NCBI GenBank assembly: GCA_949592205.1
Contig: CATIUR010000003.1
Location: 145,801,259 to 145,865,258, forward strand
Length of the DNA stretch: 64,000 bases
Direction of reading: 5' to 3'
DNA from: Helichrysum umbraculigerum
Taxonomy: Eukaryota > Streptophyta > Magnoliopsida > Asterales > Asteraceae
This document shows, in pieces, positions 1 to 11,300 of this stretch. Below the pieces are notes generated by a model. That model searched no databases. It saw nothing but the letters and a program-made list of their open reading frames with translations, and had not been told where the DNA came from. The position numbers and the translations under genes were made by a program. Each line of letters opens with the position of its first letter. The stretch's first letter is position 1.

Positions 1-59
1 ATGGAATGGAAGTTAAGTTTAAAATGAAATGAAAACGTATTTTAAATCCTTCAAACTGC

Positions 60-312
60 TGCAAAACCGCTCATGAACGCGATCCTGGAAAGTGGAACGC
101 GATCCTGGTTTTCAGTTTTCTTCTATCAAAAGCGATCCTGGGATTGTGTACGGATCGCGTTACTTGCCTTGAGAAGATTCTGTAACGAAATAAGCCTTTG
201 AAACGCGATCCTGAATATGAGCCCGGATCGCGTTCCTCTTTGGAATTCGTATTGGAATGAAATTTAACTATGAAACGCGATCCTGGTGCTTTGGCTGGAT
301 CGCGTTCTTCAG
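60..312. repeat. Array of inverted AACGCGATCC / GGATCGCGTT motifs
   Basis: About eight copies of the motif AACGCGATCC (often followed by TGG) or of its reverse complement GGATCGCGTT lie within 250 bp, several as facing pairs separated by 8-20 bp, so that they could fold into hairpins. The element holding the array is cut by the window edge and I cannot classify it. The open frame on the minus strand here only reflects the repeat and looks non-coding. Confidence 0.7.
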
Positions 313-320
313 TTAGAAAT

Positions 321-691
321 TGACTTTTGTGATCCAAATCAATATCAAATCATCACCGATCTTTCAAACTTCAAATCATTAACCTAAAAATCCAAATTAT
401 ACTAAGTACCGAAAGTTCTAAGAATTAACTAAAAATAAAACTAAAATCATTGATATCGCGTTAGATATGTATGTACAAAATGAGCGATATCAACGTGCGA
501 AAATTGGTGGTAGGCGAAAAAGGGTTGAACGGCGCTAAAATGGAGACATGTCTCGAACATCTATTGGCTATAACTAAAATTGCCTAGTCGCCTAACCAAA
601 ATTGCATTTAGGCGATTTTTTAGTCTAGTTACTAAAAAAAATTCCGACATGATTTATTTTGTGAGAAAGGATCCGTTCACGGTCCATTGTA
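321..691. other. Unassigned AT-rich sequence
   Basis: No coding potential seen. It contains a small local inverted repeat around 583-620 (GCCTAGTCGCCTAA facing TTTAGGCGA). Probably the remainder of an old repeat. Confidence 0.4.
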
Positions 692-942
692 CTCTCTCCG
701 TCCCAATTTTATTGTCACCAGACAAAAAATACGCAGTTTAGAGAAAACATTACCATCTCTCTTACTTTTTGGTAAGAAGACAGTTTTACCCTTTACTTTT
801 TACCTACCTTTTCGTCTTACATATATAAATTAGGGGCAAAAATGAACTTTATCTCATTATTCTTATCTATTTATAAAAGTGGACAATTAAATTGAGACAT
901 CCCAAAAAGAAATACCGGAGAATAGAATCGGAACGGAGGGAG
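692..942. mobile_element. Stowaway-type MITE (Tc1/mariner)
   Basis: The left end reads CTCTCTCCGTCCCAATTTTA and the right end ...GGAACGGAGGGAG, forming the typical CTCCCTCCGTCCC terminal inverted repeat. It is flanked by TA on both sides (690-691 and 943-944), as expected for the TA target duplication of Stowaway elements. The body is AT-rich and non-coding. A related copy lies at 21,608-21,901 and shares the internal words gacaaaaaa and acgcagttta. Confidence 0.8.
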
Positions 943-944
943 TA

Positions 945-1679
945 GTCATTTTATCCACACACAATCGATCTTCAAAAGACGATACAAGCAGATTACTTTT
1001 TTTTTTTCTGGACAAAAAAGATCCCGTTGTACAAAGGTTGGTTTTTGTCTCTTGTGCTTGTAATGTGCATGTAGATTCCCCATCTTGCATCTAGGAACTT
1101 GTAATACAAAGATTTCGTAAAAGGTGTTGATAACTTGATAAACATACCACTCTCATGTGCATACGGGTATAACTTTAACTCTACAATTTTAAAGTATTTA
1201 TTTATTAAAAAATATTATACTCGTATAAGTAGAACTGCAGTATAATAAATGGCATAAATCTACCACTCTTTCACCTTTTAAATATTCCAATCAAGAAACA
1301 ACAAATTGATATCTTAATAACTAATTACACTTCCGTTCCAATTTTATTGTTTTTTCCTTTTTTATGTTTCAAAATAATTATTTATTTTCAATTTAGACCA
1401 TTTGCAGCCGTAACATTAGAACGTCTCTTTTTTAAGTGTCACGTCCTCCGTTTTTTATATATTTGTCTTTTTATGTCATTTTACGTTCATAAGCTACAAA
1501 CTCTAGCTACTCTGCCAAACACAAATATTACCAAAAGCTCCAGCTACAAGCTACCAGCTCCAGTTATTTGTGCAAAACATACCCTAACAATAATAACACT
1601 AAAACGCTCTTTTTTCCCCTTGGTTCCCCCAAGGCCCCAACACCATTTATTTTAAATTAAACAAAGGAACAAAACAAAA
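945..1679. other. Intergenic AT-rich sequence, no gene seen
   Basis: No supported coding region. Short stretches around 1,330-1,460 (acttccgttcc, cacgtcctccg) resemble decayed Stowaway ends, but no target duplication could be read. Confidence 0.4.
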
Positions 1680-1702
1680 AGAAAATGGAAATGGTTACGG
1701 GT

Positions 1703-2707
1703 CAGAGGCGAATCTATATGAAGCTAATATGGGTCAATTGACCCACCTTATATTTCAAGTTGATTCATAGAAAATGTAGTATTTTTGAGATTGACCCAAC
1801 TAATTTTCATGCTTTGACCCCTGTTGGGTTTTAGATTGATGAAGATTTGCACCTTAATGTGTTTAATTTGAATATTTGAAGAAGCTCTGTTTTTGTTCGA
1901 TCATGGCATACTGAGTGTTTTTGACCTAATCAATTGAAGATGAAGTTTAATTTGGGTGGACTATTGTTTGGGTAAAGCTGCTAATAAATAAAAAAGAAAC
2001 ATTGGACTAATATCTAACCCATCAGGCCCAATTCATTGCTTTTAATAATTCATTTAAACAGTGCATAATTAGTGCCTTGAATTATTATTTTTTTTATTAC
2101 TCCGCATATACTTGGGTTACAATTAATCAAAACAAATTGACAGCATGCAGTGAATTATGTTTTATATATATTTTCGAAAAAGCCAATGATTAGAATTAAA
2201 CCAATTGAGAGAATATTTGTATTATTTTTTTCGTACCTCAAACTTTTTTATATTTATCAAACACATATATTTAGTTGTTCAAAAAAGTTGTAGTAAATTT
2301 CATTGAAGAATAAAAAATTTTGAATTGAAAGGGTGAAGACTTTATAAACTGTTTTATTTTTTTGGCAATGTTTAATACGTATGGAACACTCGATTAATCA
2401 ACTAGCTAGACATCATATATAAACAATACTATGACTTTGTAAAGACTTTTAGTAGAATTTTGACATATAAGCGGGATCAATCTTACTAGGTTAACATCAT
2501 ATTGCTTTTTTCTATTATTTTTCTTAAACCCAAATAACACTTCAAAACATTTTATGCGGATAAACTAATGAAATTGTTAGAATTAGCACTCAACCTGGCC
2601 CGGCCCGATCCGACCCGTTATCTAACCCGGCCATATGCTTCGATCATATATTCGATTCGGCCAAAGAAAATTGACCCACGTTACGTTTCATCCTAGATTC
2701 GCCACTG
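1703..2707. mobile_element. hAT-like non-autonomous transposon
   Basis: The left end CAGAGGCGAATCTA and right end TAGATTCGCCACTG form an inverted repeat. Flanking octamers ttacgggt (1,695-1,702) and ttgtgggt (2,708-2,715) are an 8-bp target duplication with two mismatches. The uninterrupted site is seen in copy B at about 17,746 (ggttgtaggtcccgc). The 8-bp duplication and CAG..CTG ends fit the hAT superfamily. The interior has no transposase and no long open frame, so this is a non-autonomous copy. A related element with CAGGGGCGG ends is at 26,396-27,213. Confidence 0.75.
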
Positions 2708-3076
2708 TTGTGGGTCCCGCATAAACGCTTCATTTTTGCTTGTTTTGGGCTACACTACGCCCCGCCAGAACGCCCCCATTGCGGGCGTTGTAGGCGTTCT
2801 GAGTTCAAAAAGGTGTCCAGAACGCTACGTTCCAAATGGTCTTATACTAATCAGAAAATGTTTCAGTAGAGAATGGTATATTTTTATTGGTCAGCAATAC
2901 GTACAATTATTGTACTTTTCTAAAATTGTGTACAAATTTGTAGTGAACAATTAAATTGGGACTTTGATTCATAATTATAGAGTTATAATCGCCCAAATAA
3001 ATAATTTTATCTCATTTCTTTTTCCTTTTTAATAACTAATAACTAGTAATATTTATCGTTTACTCTTTAAATCTAA

Positions 3077-4454
3077 CTAGCGTATAACCCGCGCAATGCG
3101 GCGGTGTTAAAAATAACCTTTTATCAATATATTTTTCAAATATTTTAGCAACAACTTACATACCCATCTACATATATTTTTCCAACCTTGAAAAATTCGT
3201 TATATATCTAACTACGCATGTCAATTAAAAATACACAAATAAACAACCATTAGTGAAGATTATACAAATAACCAAACTCAAATGTAGTATTCATTTAATG
3301 TACTAAAAATAATGCCTTCATCAAAACAAAATTTTTCGACTACTTTTCCCTATTTGACCTATAAAATCTTCTTTGCTCGCTGCAACAGTGGTACCACGAA
3401 GGATATCATCACTAACGCTGTCGGAACTTTGGTAACCGAATATAACATCAACTAAACCGATCCAAATAGAGGTGGTTAGATCGAAGGAAAGTAGAGTGTG
3501 GTCGTTGGACCCTGGTTAAGTTACATGTATGAATAGAGAAGACGAATTTCAATCGGACTTTGCGGTTAAGTTGAAATAGAAAAGTTGAGTGTGGTGGCGG
3601 GTTATGACTTTTGATTTTCAACTACCAAAGAAAATGACGGTGAAGTGTGATGGTGGTACAATGGTACACATATAATACTTGATATACTTGAAAGGGTGTG
3701 TAGTAGCAAACTCGACCTAAAAATGAGAATCGACGTCATCATAAGCAAAGTAAGCATCGGTGTGGCTATTATCAGAATTCATTTTGATAAGGGAAATGCT
3801 ATTGACAGCCCTTAGGGCTGTCAGTAAGAACCCTTGAACTTATTTATTAAACTCAAACTTTCATTTATTATCAAAAATCATAATTAATATATCACATATA
3901 AAAGGAAAGTTTCAATGAATTAAATACAAAACTTCAGTGTATTAATCATAATTTTGATTATATAAGGAAACTTTGACTTCAATAAATGCACTTATTGACA
4001 GCCCTAAGGGCTGTCAATAGCATTTCCCTTTTGATAAAATAATAGTGAGAAATTAAGTTATGGTGAGATTTTAACATCAAGTTCCATTCTTTATATAGTG
4101 TTATAAGATGGGTTATGGTTAATTTGTGATTGTGTTTTAAAGATTAAAATTCTTTCTAAAAAAAGTATGAAGTGAGTCCTTGGAATTCATTTTGTGATTA
4201 TGTACTTTATGTATTTACGTGTGGTTGTGGTAGTTAGTAATTGAAAGAGGTTGTTTAATTTAAATGAGGTAATTATAGAGAATTATTTGACTTTCCTTGT
4301 TTAGGCATGACAACTCCAACTATTAAAAGAATTGTTTGACTTTCCCTTATTCAAGCATGAAAGCTATATAGTCAAAGGGTAAATTGGGGATTTTCGATAT
4401 CCCTTTTCTCAACTTTTAAGCCAAAATACTCAAATGATTAATAAGGGGTTAAGA
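3077..4454 (-). mobile_element. Non-autonomous Helitron with resolved empty site
   Basis: Read on the minus strand it starts with TCTTAACCCC and ends with a GC-rich hairpin (CCGCCGCATTGCGCGG) followed eight bases later by CTAG. It sits between A (3,076) and T (4,455) with no target duplication. The empty site is preserved in copy B (taaatctaattttcatttt, about 18,369-18,388). 5'-TC, a subterminal hairpin, CTRR-3' and insertion between A and T are the diagnostic Helitron features. No Rep/helicase is encoded in its 1,378 bp. Confidence 0.88.
3791..4028. mobile_element. MITE nested in Helitron (Mutator-like, 9-bp TSD)
   Basis: Both ends carry GGGAAATGCTATTGACAGCC in opposite orientation, followed inward by a second small palindrome (gacagcccttagggctgtc). 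Flanking 9-mers ttttgataa at 3,782-3,790 and 4,029-4,037 are an exact target duplication. The 238-bp body is non-coding. The 9-bp duplication points to Mutator-like transposition. Confidence 0.85.
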
Positions 4455-5512
4455 TTTTCATTTTAATTTCTTAAATTAATGAGATTTGATAGTTACCTAT
4501 AATATGATTTTCTTTTGTAGGGTTTATTGTGAGAAGGTTTTTGAGAAAATAGAGAAATTTATGAGAGTTTCTCTTCGTCCCCTTAGTAAGCTCCAATGAT
4601 TCAATAATGCTGAGGACGGTAATGTTATTTGCATCTACTATTGAGATAGTGATGTAATTGTAACACCCGCCAAATTAGGACTAGTAATTAGTGCCTAATC
4701 ATATGTTAATACATGTAATTAGTTCCTTGTTAGGCTAATTAATGTATCGAATTATATATATTGTTGAATATATACGAAAATGCGATTTGATTAAATCGTA
4801 CGCAATTTAAATCGAATGTATTTCGATTCAATTTTATATGGACGTTGGTGACAAATTTTATTAAATAACGTTGTTATGTCAAAAATATTATTATAATAAT
4901 ATTTCGTATTTATTCATATCGTACAATCAGAAAGTTACACAATTTAAAATGTAAAACGCGCAAACTAAATAAACTAACTTACATTTATAACTCAAACGTA
5001 AACTTAATTGTAAAATAATTAAATAAAAATATCGCGTAATAATTTGTATTTAAAATGTACCAATTAATATATAAAATGATTATTTAACGTTTAAACGACG
5101 GAGCAAACGAACGCCGCACGGAGCGGGAACACGGGGCGAAAAATGGGAGGATAACCTCCCATTTCCCACTCTCTTTTCTCATTTCTTTCAATTCTCTTTC
5201 TTCTTTTCTCTTTTTCTCTCAAATCTCACCAACCACACCACCTTCAAAAATCTCACAAAAACGCAAAATAAACATATCAAACGACTTCGGATCTTCAAGA
5301 TTTTTAGAGATTCACGACCACCGCGACACGATCTATCTTTCTATCTTTCCGAAATTTCATTTCGGCGATTTGTAAGTTTCCGACACCTCTCGTTTTTAAG
5401 TGTTTTTACTTGTTTGCGGTTTGTATCGACTTATAATGTTCAAATAAGGGTTGGGTAAAAGTTTTGGACCGAACGGAAACCGAAAAACTCGTTTTCGACC
5501 CATTTTCCGGCC

Positions 5513-5835
5513 AACAGACCGCTACGTCGCATTTGGCCCGGAATTTATGCGACGTCAGCCTCTACGTCGCAAAACACCTCGTGACGTCGCATAGTGCGAC
5601 GTCAGTCACAACGTCGCATTAAATTGCGACGTCGCATATAGCGACGTCAGCCTTAACGTCGCCAATACCTCGCCACGTCGCACTTAGCGACGCAAGCCCC
5701 TACGTCGCAGAAATCACCTACGTCGCATTAGCGACGTAGCACCCTACGTCGCATTAAATTGCGAAACGTCGCCATTAGCGACGTCATGCTCTACGTCGCA
5801 ATCCTACCTGCGACGTCGCACCCTACGTCGCACAA
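5513..5835. repeat. Palindromic ACGTCGC/GCGACGT array in LTR
   Basis: About twenty copies of ACGTCGC or GCGACGT in 320 bp, in alternating orientation, often as the full 12-bp palindrome TGCGACGTCGCA and several times as GACGTCAG. The core GACGTC is the C-box bound by plant bZIP proteins (family knowledge). The second LTR has the same array at about 13,639-13,961. It is far denser in CpG than the surrounding sequence. Confidence 0.85.
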
Positions 5836-5974
5836 ACCAGAACCTCAAAAACACAGATTTTTACTAAGTGTCGAGACTCGAAATTTATCACTCGATTTTA
5901 CCCAAATTCAGATCCAGATGCGTTTTTCGTCAAAGCAATATAGTAGAAATAAAAATTTTCCAAGCTGACCTGGC

Positions 5975-6068
5975 AGCTCGACCCCAGCCAGGGGCTCTGC
6001 CCCTTGGACCCCGCCAGGGGCTGCCGCCCCTTGGACCCCGCTACCAGGGGCGCTGCCCCCGGACCCCC
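5975..6068. repeat. GC-rich hairpin cluster (AGGGGC..GCCCCT)
   Basis: Three successive stem-loop units, AGGGGCTCTGCCCCTT, AGGGGCTGCCGCCCCTT and AGGGGCGCTGCCCCC, each followed by GGACCCC. Repeated in the 3' LTR at about 14,101-14,194. A similar cluster in the opposite orientation is at 45,225-45,335. Confidence 0.8.
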
Positions 6069-6764
6069 GTACTTAGATTTCGTAACGGCTTATAAAACAC
6101 AATCAAAACACATTTTTCAAGTAAAACGCCACGAAATCGAAATGGTAATAATTGGGATTATTATTACAAATCCGTCACCAACGGGCCGTACACTTTTCAA
6201 ACACTTAAACGTATCAACCAAATAGTGGAGATTTGGACATTATAGTTGGACGAACAACTACAAGGTAGTCTTATTAGATACCTTCGCATATTATAACCAT
6301 CGCGTGTCGTGGACACCCTCAGGTTACAAGTCTTTGGACTTCATTTCGGCTAATCAACTTACGTTTGTTTAAACGCTTACAGACTCAGGTGAGTCTCATA
6401 GCCCCTCTTTTACTATTTTACTCAGGGGTGTGATATACTGCTCAAACTTTTAACATGTGAACGCAAGTACCAACTTTTCATATACTACATGAGTTTTTCG
6501 AAACTAATCATTTTAAAGTCCTCCGTCAGCATAGTTGTTAATACGTTGTAGCGTGAATATTAGTATATGGTACCATATAGGATTGACCCTCCTCGTTCGG
6601 GTTAGCAAGCACTAACCGGGTAAACGAACGTACTAATATTTGGGAAGACGAATGTTGATTAGGCATTCGTGGAGGCACCTCGCCCGGAATTCTCTATAGG
6701 GGACCCGGCCCTCGAGTTAAGCTCAACTATGTGCTCATGGTTGTATACACGATGATTATCATTA

Positions 6765-6838
6765 AATTGCTGGATGCAATTCATTATTTAATTGCTGGAT
6801 GCAATTCATTATCTAATTGCTGGATGCAATTCATTTTA
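6765..6838 (+). repeat. Three 25-bp direct repeats in LTR
   Basis: The unit aattgctggatgcaattcat occurs at 6,765, 6,790 and 6,815 (period 25). Each contains the dyad attgc..gcaat. The same triplet is in the 3' LTR from about 14,891. Confidence 0.85.
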
Positions 6839-7212
6839 AATCTTGCGGTTCATACGATATTACTTGATTTCAAACCTGTGAGCTCACCAGCTTTATAGCT
6901 GACCTTTTAGCATATATCGCAGGTACCCAGCAGTAGGATGTTTCTGCTTCAGGATTTAGCTCGAGTCAGCATACAGACGATTGAGATTTTCTTGCATTAG
7001 TATATTTTGTATAAGTACTTATGTACTGAAATCTCATTTTATTTAACTCGAGCTATGTAAAGCTTTAAACGTTGTAAACATTTCAGTTATCAATATATTT
7101 TGTTAAAACGACGCATATAGAGTCGTTTGCTATTTATCTTTGTGCTTTGTTATTGATTAGTAACACCCAAATCAAGCTTCCGCAAATCATCAAATTTGGG
7201 GGTGTTACAGAT

Positions 7213-7224
7213 TGGTATCAGAGC
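7213..7224 (+). promoter_or_regulatory. Primer-binding site (initiator Met tRNA)
   Basis: TGGTATCAGAGC begins three bases after the 5' LTR. It is complementary to the 3' end of plant initiator methionine tRNA, the usual minus-strand primer of gypsy elements. Confidence 0.93.
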
Positions 7225-7537
7225 CTAAGGTTATAGTGAACTAGGTTGCATTTAGTGAACCTAGACTATGACCATTAGGCCGTATTCCTTATTAAGTATG
7301 ACTGGTTCAGTGATTACAGCATACGAGTTTAATTTAACATAGCCTGATCAACTATGTACAATTAAGCAAGGATGATGTAAGATCTGAAAGTAGTTATGGC
7401 TGAACAGGATACAATAGAAGACTCTGACCTCGAGAGAACCGAGACTTAAACATGTTTATGCTAGACACTCAATAGGCTATATTATATAGGAACTATATGA
7501 ATATAGGCCTCAATCTTACTAACGCTTTGTCTCAGAA

Positions 7538-8023
7538 ATGGCAAACACACCATCAAATTCATCTCGTTCTCAATCCGGGTCGCAGAACCCAAGGGTAGCA
7601 AGGAGGAACTCCAGGTTGCCTCGAGCTGGCCCGTACTCCACTCACTCCACCTTGCCGGCTCTAGCCGCTAGGGTGAATCAACACGAGCAACGACTTCGCA
7701 CCATGGATGTCGTGTTGCAGGAAACAAACGAAAACTGGAGACTTACATCCCTCGAACGCATAGAACAAGTCTCCGACGATCTTGAAACCACTAACAACAA
7801 CATGGATATCCTTCGTAATCAAATAATAGAAATAAGGGTGGAAAATGCCCTTCTGCAACAAAGGATGGATGAATGTGTGCAACGCTCACTTGAGGCAGAA
7901 GAATATGCGCGTGGACTAACACAACGACTTGCACTAGCAGAAGACAACGCCCGACAAGCTAGCAGGCTTGCAAACACTGTGGACCGTCTTGTCACGATGA
8001 TAGAACAAATTAATCTACGTTAA
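7538..8023 (+). CDS. Extra coiled-coil ORF upstream of gag
   Basis: A 161-residue open frame lies between the primer-binding site and gag, in its own frame, with ATG at 7,538 and stop TAA. The first 45 residues are basic and rich in Ser, Asn and Arg (for example RNSRLPRAGP). Residues about 45-160 are a long amphipathic helix with heptad-like Leu, Ile and Val spacing and many Glu, Gln, Asn and Arg, consistent with a coiled coil. There is no cysteine knuckle, protease or membrane segment. 278 bp separate it from gag. It is intact in a very young element, so it is probably expressed or recently was. Whether it is translated from spliced or genomic RNA cannot be told. I recognise no family; a structural or RNA-binding accessory protein is an inference only. 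Confidence 0.65.
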   Translation: MANTPSNSSRSQSGSQNPRVARRNSRLPRAGPYSTHSTLPALAARVNQHEQRLRTMDVVLQETNENWRLTSLERIEQVSDDLETTNNNMDILRNQIIEIRVENALLQQRMDECVQRSLEAEEYARGLTQRLALAEDNARQASRLANTVDRLVTMIEQINLR

Positions 8024-8301
8024 GACTAGTGTAGTCTTTGTCTTGTAATCTACCCTGTAATCTAGTAACTATCTACGCGCTATTCTATAATTCGGTCGGA
8101 TGTAACAATTCCCGACATCTTTTGTAATACATCTGTAGGATGTAACCTTTGAACTCGTATCATCTATCAAGTATTCTTGCTGTTTTCGACTCATATTAAT
8201 TGCCATTATTCCTGTATTACTGCTTTTATACATGTACATCTGAGATAAATACAACTTTCTTGCAAAATCTCATGTATCTTCATTTCTTTTATTGAAGAAT
8301 C

Positions 8302-11300
8302 ATGCCGCCAAAGACCAGACCTTACACTGATGCTCAGATTACGTCACTCATAACCCAGGCTGTTACTGAAGCCTTAGCTCGGAATACCCCACCAAACTCC
8401 ACAAGAAACAGCGATACCGCTGGAACCTCTACCACCAAACCTTGTTCTTACAAGGACTTTCAAAGCTGCAAACCCTCGAGTTTCAAGGGTTCTGAAGGAG
8501 CCATCGGACTAATCAGATGGTTCGAGAAAATGGAAACTGTTTTCCGTGTCAGCAAATGCGCGGAGAATGACAAAGTAAACTTCGCCACCTGCTCTCTTGA
8601 AGATGATGCCCACTCTTGGTGGAATTCATATACCCAATCAGTGGGTGCTGACATTGCCTACCAAATCACTTGGGAGGAATTGAAAGCCAAACTCACTGCC
8701 AAGTACTGCTCTATCGCCAAACTCCAAAAGCTGGATGAGGAGTTCTGGAACTTAAAGGTTCAGGGTGGTGACATCGATGGTTATACCACCAGGTTTCAAC
8801 AACTAGCTGCTCTCCGCCCAGCTATGGTAAGCACTGAACCTGATAAAATCAGGAAGTACGCCCTTGGTCTCCCTGATTTTGTTCGGGGACACGTCATCTC
8901 TTCCAAACCAACCACCATTGACGGTGCAATCTCATTGGCCCAAGACCTGATGTCTATGAGCCAAGATTCTGAACCACCCACTTCATCCTCCCATAACAAC
9001 AAACGCAAGTGGTCTGACTACCACAACAACCACTCCAACCAACAAAACAAGAAACCCGACACCATCAAAGCTTACAACACCACCACTGACATCATCCGGG
9101 GTTACACTGGGAGCAAACCATATTGTCCCAAGTGCAGCCGTCACCATGAGGGTTCCTGTGGTCCCTTTTGCAACAACTGCAAGAGGTACGGCCACCTCAC
9201 CAAAGATTGCCGCTCACCCGCCAACAACAACTCCAACAACAACACCAGACCACCCAAAGTATGCTTCGAGTGTGGGAAACCTGGGCATTTCAGGGACTCG
9301 TGCCCAAAACTGAAGAACAACAACAACAACAACCGCAACAACAACAACAACAACACTCGCAGCAGAGCTTTCGTCATCAAATCTGGGGACGCCCGCCAGG
9401 ACCCGAATGTGGTCTCGGGTATGTTCCTCCTCAACAACTTAACTGCTTCTGTTCTATTTGATACTGGTGCTGATAGAAGCTTTATCTCCGATGATTTTTG
9501 CCCATTACTTGACATCACTCCTGTTGCCTTAGATGTTAAGTACACTGTAGAGCTAGCCAACGGAAAACTTGTAGAAACCACCAGTGTGATACCTAATTGC
9601 ACTTTAAACCTAGCTGACGAGACCTTTTCGATCGATCTTATACCCATTGAAATCGGCAGTTTCGACGTCATTATTGGAATGGACTGGTTGTCCAAACATC
9701 GAGCTGAAATCGTTTGTCACGATAAGATCGTCCGTATCCCACTCGCTGTCGGTGGAACCTTGATCATACAGGGGGAGACCGGTGGGACGGGACTCAATAT
9801 AATCTCCTGCTTAAAAACCCGAAAATTTCTGAGAAAGGGTTACCCTGCGATACTTGCACACATCACCGAGAAGAAGTCGGAGGAGAAGCGACTTGAGGAT
9901 GTGCCGATTGTTAGAGACTTTCCCGAAGTCTTTCCGGAAGAACTACCTGGTCTACCTCCGCCTAGACAGGTTGAGTTCTCAATCGATCTCGTGCAGGGTG
10001 CCGCACCGGTGGCCCGCGCACCATACCGTTTAGCCCCATCTGAACTTCAGGAGTTGTCCTCTCAGTTACAGGAACTTCTGGATCGAGGATTCATTAGACC
10101 AAGTTCTTCACCTTGGGGAGCTCCGGTCTTATTTGTCAAAAAGAAGGACGGTTCTTTCCGAATGTGCATCGACTATCGAGAGTTGAATAAATTGACCGTC
10201 AAGAACCGTTATCCACTTCCTCGCATTGATGATCTATTCGACCAACTTCAGGGTTCAAGTTTCTACTCAAAAATTGACCTACGATCAGGTTATCATCAGT
10301 TACGAGTTCGCGACACCGATATTCCAAAAACTGCTTTCAGAACTCGTTACGGGCACTACGAATTCCAAGTGATGCCCTTTGGTCTAACCAACGCACCGGC
10401 TGTATTCATGGACCTCATGAACCGGGTGTGCAAACCTTACCTCGATAAGTTTGTCATTGTCTTTATCGATGACATACTCATTTACTCGCGCAACGAGCAA
10501 GAACATGCGCAACACCTCAGAACCATCCTTGAACTACTTAGACACGAGGAGCTTTATGCTAAATTCTCTAAGTGTGAGTTCTGGATCCAAACCGTTCAAT
10601 TTCTTGGTCACGTGATCGACAGTCAGGGAATTCACGTGGACCCATCAAAGATCGAGGCTATCAAAGACTGGCAAGCACCCACCTCTGCAACTGAAGTACG
10701 ACAATTTTTGGGTCTTGCTGGGTATTATCGACGATTTATCGAAAACTTCTCCAAAATAGCTCAATCACTCACGGTACTGACTCAGAAGGACAAAAGGTTC
10801 GATTGGACCGAGAAATAAGAGTCAGCGTTCCAACTTCTGAAACAAAAGCTTTGCAGTGCTCCAATTCTATCACTACCCGAAGGCACCGATGACTTCGTGG
10901 TATACTGCGATGCTTCTCACCAAGGTCTCGGTTGCGTGTTGATGCAACGAGATAAGGTCATTGCTTATGCCTCACGACAGCTAAAAATTCACGAAAAGAA
11001 CTACACCACTCATGATCTCGAGCTTGGAGCTGTCGTTTTTGCTCTCAAAATCTGGAGACATTATCTCTACGGCACTAAGTGCACTATCTTTACCGACCAC
11101 AAAAGTCTCCAACATATCTTCGATCAGAAGGATCTCAATATGAGGCAACGTCGTTGGGTCGAGTTGCTTACCGATTACGATTGTGAGATCAAGTACCATC
11201 CAGGGAAGGCTAATGTTGTAGCCGACGCCCTCAGTCGAAAGGAACGACCTAAACCACTTCGAGTCCGAGCCCTCAATATGACCATTCATAACGATCTTAC

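Larger units (their letters stand above)
4659..7209 (+). repeat. 5' LTR of the gypsy element
   Basis: Begins TGTAACACCC and ends GGGTGTTACA, with a perfect terminal inverted repeat. It contains in order an AT-rich part, a CT-rich stretch (about 5,165-5,225), a palindromic ACGTCGC array (5,513-5,835), a GC-rich hairpin cluster (about 5,975-6,068) and three 25-bp direct repeats (6,765-6,838). As in other LTRs it should provide the promoter and the transcript end, but I could not place a TATA box with confidence. Confidence 0.95.

Noticed and set aside
60..312. Repeated spaced motifs resembling a CRISPR array
   Set aside because: Plant nuclear context, motifs in both orientations, irregular spacing, no cas genes.
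71..337. 88-codon minus-strand open frame
   Set aside because: Consists of the repeated palindrome motif; no protein features.
9141..9695. 184-codon minus-strand open frame inside gag-pol
   Set aside because: Antisense shadow of the Asn-rich gag region (Leu runs from AAC repeats).
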